NCBI GenBank assembly: GCA_937891085.1
Contig: CALAEY010000128.1
Span: 1 to 8,768, forward strand
Direction: 5' to 3'
Source of the DNA: an uncultured Prevotellaceae bacterium
GTDB taxonomy: Bacteria; Bacteroidota; Bacteroidia; Bacteroidales; Bacteroidaceae
DNA: 8,768 bases
Position numbers and translations under genes: made by a program. Numbering within the stretch: position 1 is the first letter of the stretch; each line of letters begins with the position of its first letter. The notes beneath the pieces are model-generated. The model saw only the letters and a program-made list of their open reading frames with translations. It was not told the origin of the DNA and ran no database searches. Below, one piece after another: positions 4,856 through 8,768 of this stretch.

Positions 4856-7038
4856 ATTTCTGTAAGGTCTATCACGAGCGGGAAGAGCTGTGGATCTATG
4901 CCCTTCGATTCTAGCACAGATGAATCTTGTCTGAGCATTTCTCTGAAGCAGTCGTAGCGCTCTTTGTCGGTACTGGCCAGGGCATGGGCTTCCTTATAGT
5001 AGGCTACGGCCTTGCGCAGGCGGCCTTGCACCAGGTGGATATGGCCCAGATTGAGCCAGTCGTGCGGCTGTGCGCCTTGCGCAGTGGCTTTCAGGAAGTA
5101 TTGTGTGGCTTGGTCATACTTGTCGAGCAAGAACGAACACCAGCCTATGGCACGCCATACCTTGGGGCTCTGGGTGTCCATAAGTTCGAGCTGGAAGAAT
5201 TTCTGCAGGGCGTCTTCCTTCAGACCAAGATTCATCAGGCAGATGCCTGTATAGTAGATGACGGACTTATTTCCGGGCTGGAGCTCGGACGCCTGCTTGT
5301 AGCAGTCTAAAGCTTCCTGATACTCATCGCGGAAGCGGTAGCAGGCACCCAGATGGCGCAGGGTCCAGCTGTTGCCAGGCTGCATACTGTCTGCCTGCTG
5401 ATAGGTTTGTATGGCTTCATAGATCCATCCTCTTTTCTGAAAACAGAAACCCAGTTTCTGGAGATCGGAAACCTCAGGATGATCCCTGTATGCGAGGAGT
5501 GAGAACATCTCGGTGGCATCAGCGTAGTGCTCTGCCTTGAAAAGAACGTTGCCCACCTCACGCAGTTGCTGATCGTCTTGCAGAAAATCCTTAAACAGGG
5601 GCACTGTGTAGAATTCGAGCGGTTCGTCGAAGATATCGATGAACTCACTATGGTAGGGATGCAACTTGAAGAAGCGGTAGAGGCTATGGATGTAGTTGCC
5701 GGCTATCACGTCTGGGCGCTGGGCATACTTCTCCAGTTCTGGCATGTTCTGGGCGATAATCTCTTGGGCCTCATTGGTGGAGAACCTGCCTATCAAGAGT
5801 TGTTTCTGCTGCTCAGGAATGGCGGGGAACACGCTGAGCATGGAGTATTTGTCGCTGTCGCAGATGCCGGAGCTTCGGAGGATGAGGTCTACGGCTTCCT
5901 CGACCTGTGGCTGCCCGCCGCTGGCGCTGGCCACCATGGAGTGCTGGCGGTAGTAGGGGAGGAACCAGTGGGCGATGACGTTGAAGAAGGGGTATTGCTT
6001 CATCAGCGAGAAGGTGCTCATATAGACATCGCTGCCCTCCATGATCAGCTCGTTCATCTGCCTGATTTTCTCATCGAGCTCCGGACTCAGGCTGCCCCAG
6101 TCGGGGTTCATGTCATTCTCCTCAGAGACATCGACGCCATGGCTCAGCTGCTGCATCTTGCGCACCATCTCAGGCAGGATTTCTTCTCTGATCTTCTGAG
6201 TGACTTTCTGAGTGTCTTGTGCCTTGAGCAGCTGTATATAGATGGTAAGGATGGCAGTGCGGAAGTCGGGATCGTCTTTCAGCAGTTGGAACCTGCTCAG
6301 CAGCTCGGTGTAGAACTCCAGGCGTATGCCGTAGCGGTAGAGCACCAAGGTGAGGCAGGTCAGGGCACGTATGCGTACCTGAGGGCCGGCATGTTTCACG
6401 GCCTCGAGGGCGAAGTCTATCTTGCGCCGGTCGAAGCTCTGCAGCAGGCTGAGGGTGACGGCACTGAGCAGCAGGCAGAGATCGGCGGGTATCAAGAGCT
6501 CTGACTGCAGGGCCTCGGAGGCGGCATCATGCTCCTCGGCGGTCCACTGGGGGCATGACCATACACGGTCGAAGAGCTTGTCTTGCCATGCCTCATGGCC
6601 GAGGTAGGCTCGCTTCAGGGAGCTGGGGCGGCTGTCGGTGAGCTGCAGCACGGCAAGGTCGTCGGTGAATGACTCCAGCTGGCTGATGATCTGGCGCAGC
6701 GATTCCCCTTGCTGGCATTTCTTGTAGGTCTGGACATACAGCAGGGTGGTGTACTGGCAGAGCAGGAAGTGGCGCAGACGGTCGGCTATCTCCCAAGCAT
6801 CGGCGATGAGCTGGGTGTGGAACTGTCTGCGCTGAGGGTCGTCAATGCCCTGCACCAAGTATTGGAGCATGTAGTGGTAGGAGGTCTTCAGCTTCTCCAG
6901 CTGGCTGCTCAGCTCCCAGTTGGCGTGTGTGAGCAGCAGGTTCTCCATCTCGCGGATGCCCTCCAGCAGATGTTGATCCATAAGACTATACTCTATCTCC
7001 TTGTAACTATTCTCTATGTTTTTCAGACTGATTTGCAT
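4834..7038 (-). CDS. tetratricopeptide repeat (TPR) protein, 734 aa
   Basis: The C-terminal third (about residues 490-690) contains roughly six TPR units, recognisable from W/L-G-Y-A-P-type positions: EVGNVLFKAEHYADATEMF, LGFCFQKRGWIYEAIQTY, LGACYRFRDEYQEALDCY, TGICLMNLGLKEDALQKF, IGWCSFLLDKYDQATQYF and LGHIHLVQGRLRKAVAYY. The N-terminal 480 residues are helical with no family I recognise and a likely repeated alpha-solenoid character. There is no signal peptide, so it is probably cytoplasmic and acts as a protein-binding scaffold. It is read after the porin, with a 6-nt gap, so one operon is likely; no separate promoter was seen. The stop TGA lies inside the terminator hairpin. TPR identity is firm; the biological partner is unknown. 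Confidence 0.88.
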   Translation of the reverse strand: MQISLKNIENSYKEIEYSLMDQHLLEGIREMENLLLTHANWELSSQLEKLKTSYHYMLQYLVQGIDDPQRRQFHTQLIADAWEIADRLRHFLLCQYTTLLYVQTYKKCQQGESLRQIISQLESFTDDLAVLQLTDSRPSSLKRAYLGHEAWQDKLFDRVWSCPQWTAEEHDAASEALQSELLIPADLCLLLSAVTLSLLQSFDRRKIDFALEAVKHAGPQVRIRALTCLTLVLYRYGIRLEFYTELLSRFQLLKDDPDFRTAILTIYIQLLKAQDTQKVTQKIREEILPEMVRKMQQLSHGVDVSEENDMNPDWGSLSPELDEKIRQMNELIMEGSDVYMSTFSLMKQYPFFNVIAHWFLPYYRQHSMVASASGGQPQVEEAVDLILRSSGICDSDKYSMLSVFPAIPEQQKQLLIGRFSTNEAQEIIAQNMPELEKYAQRPDVIAGNYIHSLYRFFKLHPYHSEFIDIFDEPLEFYTVPLFKDFLQDDQQLREVGNVLFKAEHYADATEMFSLLAYRDHPEVSDLQKLGFCFQKRGWIYEAIQTYQQADSMQPGNSWTLRHLGACYRFRDEYQEALDCYKQASELQPGNKSVIYYTGICLMNLGLKEDALQKFFQLELMDTQSPKVWRAIGWCSFLLDKYDQATQYFLKATAQGAQPHDWLNLGHIHLVQGRLRKAVAYYKEAHALASTDKERYDCFREMLRQDSSVLESKGIDPQLFPLVIDLTEMEGGLSV

Positions 7039-7044
7039 GATGTA

Positions 7045-8064
7045 TCAGAAACTAACTTGAAATGCGGCTTGCAGCAGATTGTAGTTGTCGGAGTTTTTCA
7101 CATCTCGGTTGGTGTACATGAAGCGCAGGCGGCAGCCCTTGTAGAACCACCACTGCAGACCGGCTCCTAGACCAGTCTGTGCCAAGTCGTATTTCTTGTT
7201 TTGATTAAAGTATTCGTAGTTGAGCAGGAGGTCCAGGTCGTCGACCACGGTGAATACACCGAGGGCGTACCAGCCTTCGCTCTTGATATGTCCGTCTTTA
7301 CCTCCCAGATACTCGGCGCGGACCTTGATCTTAGGCAGCGTGAGAGTGCCACCCAATGCCCAGCGGTCGCGGTTGTAGTCTTCGCCTTCGTAGATGTCCA
7401 TCAGTCCATTGGAAGCGATGGCGTGTCCTCGGCCGTCATAGTAGGAGCCGCTGAGGGCCACTTCCGGCGTGATGTTATAGATGAGGCGCAGAGCGAGGTC
7501 TTTGTCCTTATTGCCATCGCGGCGGTTGATGCCCTGTCCGTTCATCAGGGAGAGGTCGTAGTGCAACACCTTATTAAATAAGTCACCACTCACCAGCAGA
7601 CCCAAGTCGCGCCCCGCATGGTTGCCTTGCAGCACATCGCCCGACCAGCCCACGTAGTAGCGTGTAGCCATGGAAGCATCGTCTATCAGGTCGGCTGCGG
7701 TAGGCGAGGTCATGTTCTCCAGACCGAACATGGTCTTGAACTGACCTACACGTACGCTCAGTTCATCGGCGAACTTGTATTCGGTATAGAGCTCTTGCGA
7801 GGTGGAGTTGGAGTACTCGAAAGCCAGGAAAGCCGTCCAGCGGTCGGTGATACGCCCTCGGATGTTGAAGGCGGCACGCTTATGGTAGAAGGAACTCTCC
7901 TCGGTCTGTGAATTGTAGTCGTAGCCTCCCTGAAGGAAACCACCAATGCTGATGCGGTCGCTGATGCTGCCGATGGCCTCAGACAGCGTCAGATCCTTGT
8001 TTTGCTGCTGAGCCATAGTGAGTAAAGGCAGCAGACAGAGTAGGGAAAGAAGTGCTTTTTTCAT
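7045..8064 (-). CDS. OprP/OprO-type outer-membrane porin
   Basis: A 339-aa protein with a clear signal peptide (MKKALLSLLCLLPLLTMA, cut before QQQ, about residue 18/19), alternating beta-strands throughout and a C-terminal Phe (QAAFQVSF), the usual signature for insertion by the BAM complex. The motif RVGQFKTMFGLE (105-116) and GRDLGLLVSG (151-160) match the phosphate-selective porin O/P family. It is shorter than classical OprP, with strands for a complete barrel but fewer loops. It probably forms an outer-membrane channel; phosphate selectivity is not shown here, and no phosphate-uptake gene is in the window. It starts the operon that continues into the TPR gene; the promoter at 8091-8098 is 26 nt upstream. 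Confidence 0.88.
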   Translation of the reverse strand: MKKALLSLLCLLPLLTMAQQQNKDLTLSEAIGSISDRISIGGFLQGGYDYNSQTEESSFYHKRAAFNIRGRITDRWTAFLAFEYSNSTSQELYTEYKFADELSVRVGQFKTMFGLENMTSPTAADLIDDASMATRYYVGWSGDVLQGNHAGRDLGLLVSGDLFNKVLHYDLSLMNGQGINRRDGNKDKDLALRLIYNITPEVALSGSYYDGRGHAIASNGLMDIYEGEDYNRDRWALGGTLTLPKIKVRAEYLGGKDGHIKSEGWYALGVFTVVDDLDLLLNYEYFNQNKKYDLAQTGLGAGLQWWFYKGCRLRFMYTNRDVKNSDNYNLLQAAFQVSF

Positions 8065-8090
8065 AGATGTTATTTTTTTAAGATTTGGGA

Positions 8091-8098
8091 CAAAGATA
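8091..8098 (-). promoter_or_regulatory. -7 box for the porin-TPR operon
   Basis: On the minus strand TATCTTTG matches TAnnTTTG, 26 nt upstream of the porin ATG. No convincing -33 box is visible (TCCG at 8122-8119 would be 20 nt upstream). A T7 run lies immediately upstream, so promoter and pgk terminator abut. Confidence 0.5.
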
Positions 8099-8100
8099 AT

Positions 8101-8151
8101 AAAAAAACACGAATTACACGGACCTTCTGATATAAATCCGCATAATTCGTG
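8101..8151 (-). terminator. intrinsic terminator downstream of pgk
   Basis: Read on the minus strand, CACGAATTA (8151-8143) pairs with TAATTCGTG (8116-8108), with an inner CGGA/TCCG pair (8140-8137 with 8122-8119) and a loop between; a U7 run (8107-8101) follows. This is a good intrinsic terminator for the pgk transcript, about 136 nt after its stop codon and just upstream of the porin promoter. Confidence 0.65.
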
Positions 8152-8162
8152 CTTTTATAATA

Positions 8163-8281
8163 GCTCTAAGCTCTAAACTCTAAGCTCTAAGCTCTAAACT
8201 CTAAGCTCTAAGCTCTAAACTCTAAGCTCTAAACTCTAAGCTCTAAGCTCTAAGCTCTAAACTCTAAACTCTAAACTCTAA
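8163..8281. repeat. 17-copy heptamer tandem repeat (RCTCTAA)
   Basis: Seventeen exact 7-bp units, each GCTCTAA or ACTCTAA. The first base runs G G A G G A G G A G A G G G A A A, the only variable position. It lies in the pgk 3' untranslated region, 5 bp after the stop, and ends before the terminator hairpin. Copy number probably varies between strains. It is non-coding, so slippage changes no reading frame. Confidence 0.95.
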
Positions 8282-8286
8282 CCCCA

Positions 8287-8768
8287 TCACTTGCTGATAG
8301 CTTCAACGCCTGGGAGCACCTTACCCTCGATAGCCTCGAGCAGAGCGCCACCACCAGTTGAGATGTAGCTAACCTTGTCGGCCAGACCGAACTTGTTCAC
8401 GCAAGCCACTGAGTCGCCACCGCCGATGAGTGAGAAAGCACCCTCTGCTGTAGCCTCTGCGATGGCCTCACCGATGGCGCGGCTGCCGGCTGTGAAATCA
8501 TCGCACTCGAACACACCTGCGGGACCGTTCCAGAGGATGGTCTTGGCACCCTTGATGGCTGCTGCAAATGCCTTCTGGCTCTCAGGACCAGCATCTACAC
8601 CTTGCAGATCGGCAGGAATCTCGTTGGCAGGGCAGGTGATGATCTTAGAACCTGGCTTCACGGTCATAGTACCGAAGTCGAGGCCGTCGGTAGCTGTACA
8701 GTCGCTGCCCAGAACCAGCTCTACGCCGTTCTTCTTAGCCAGCTCCTCAACACCTAAGGCTACGTCCA
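8287..8768 (-). CDS. pgk: phosphoglycerate kinase, 3' part (5' end outside window)
   Basis: About 159 codons of the C-terminal domain of phosphoglycerate kinase, the glycolytic enzyme that transfers phosphate from 1,3-bisphosphoglycerate to ADP. Diagnostic segments, N to C: ILWNGPAGVFE, SLIGGGDSVACV (nucleotide-binding glycine-rich loop) and YISTGGGALLEAIEGK, ending VLPGVEAISK before the TGA at 8287-8289. The frame is open to the window edge (first full codon at 8766, DVALGVEELAKKNGVELVLG), so this is a partial gene cut by the window, not a truncation. An internal ATG at 8665-8667 is not the start. The segment looks intact and ancestral, a housekeeping anchor for the right side. Confidence is high. 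Confidence 0.96.
   Translation of the reverse strand, partial: DVALGVEELAKKNGVELVLGSDCTATDGLDFGTMTVKPGSKIITCPANEIPADLQGVDAGPESQKAFAAAIKGAKTILWNGPAGVFECDDFTAGSRAIGEAIAEATAEGAFSLIGGGDSVACVNKFGLADKVSYISTGGGALLEAIEGKVLPGVEAISK

Noticed and set aside
4769..4957. 62-aa plus-strand ORF across the terminator
   Set aside because: Overlaps the 4419 gene, the repeats, the hairpin and the TPR 3' end; Ser-rich shadow.
5527..6504. 325-aa plus-strand ORF
   Set aside because: Antisense to the TPR gene, whose own frame has clear TPR motifs. Composition is that of a codon-bias shadow.
8163..8281. CRISPR array or a true telomere
   Set aside because: Units are 7 bp with no spacers, so not CRISPR. The array is internal, short and beside pgk, so not a telomere.

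Overview
The window looks like a Bacteroidales chromosome, most likely Prevotella or a relative. Promoters fit the Bacteroidetes -7 pattern TAnnTTTG, gene starts lack Shine-Dalgarno sequences and are AT-rich, and gene content includes a 33-residue 'smalltalk' microprotein, an HU-family protein with a Gly-rich tail, a BT4734/BF3469 (VirE-N)-DUF3987 protein and an OprP-type porin. No rRNA, tRNA, CRISPR array, integrase or transposase was seen.

Left part (1-4787, all on +) is an accessory, phage-like or mobile-element-like module in two transcription units. Unit 1 has a promoter at about 59-91 and a structured leader, then an HU-family DNA-binding protein (210-767), a very long imperfect inverted repeat (773-948), the smalltalk peptide (1002-1103) and a signal-less M15 peptidase (1106-1531) starting 2 nt after it. 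Unit 2 has a promoter at about 1583-1614 and a leader with small ORFs, then an unrecognised 123-aa protein (1746-2117), a 765-aa primase-like/P-loop protein (2125-4422) and an unrecognised 122-aa protein (4419-4787) that overlaps it by ATGA. A palindromic AATGAAGAA-type repeat sits in frame inside the primase-like gene.

Right part (4834-8768, all on -) looks like core chromosome: a 734-aa TPR protein and an OprP-type porin in one operon (read porin then TPR, 6 nt apart), then the 3' part of phosphoglycerate kinase, which runs off the window. The two halves converge on a hairpin at 4820-4855 that contains the TPR stop codon. Between pgk and the porin lie 17 copies of a heptamer (8163-8281) and a U-tract terminator next to the porin promoter.

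Working idea (inference): the left module pairs a replication-type enzyme (primase plus ATPase) and a DNA-architectural protein with a membrane microprotein and a peptidoglycan hydrolase, the parts expected of a small replicon, satellite or domesticated phage remnant. Nothing in the window proves mobility.
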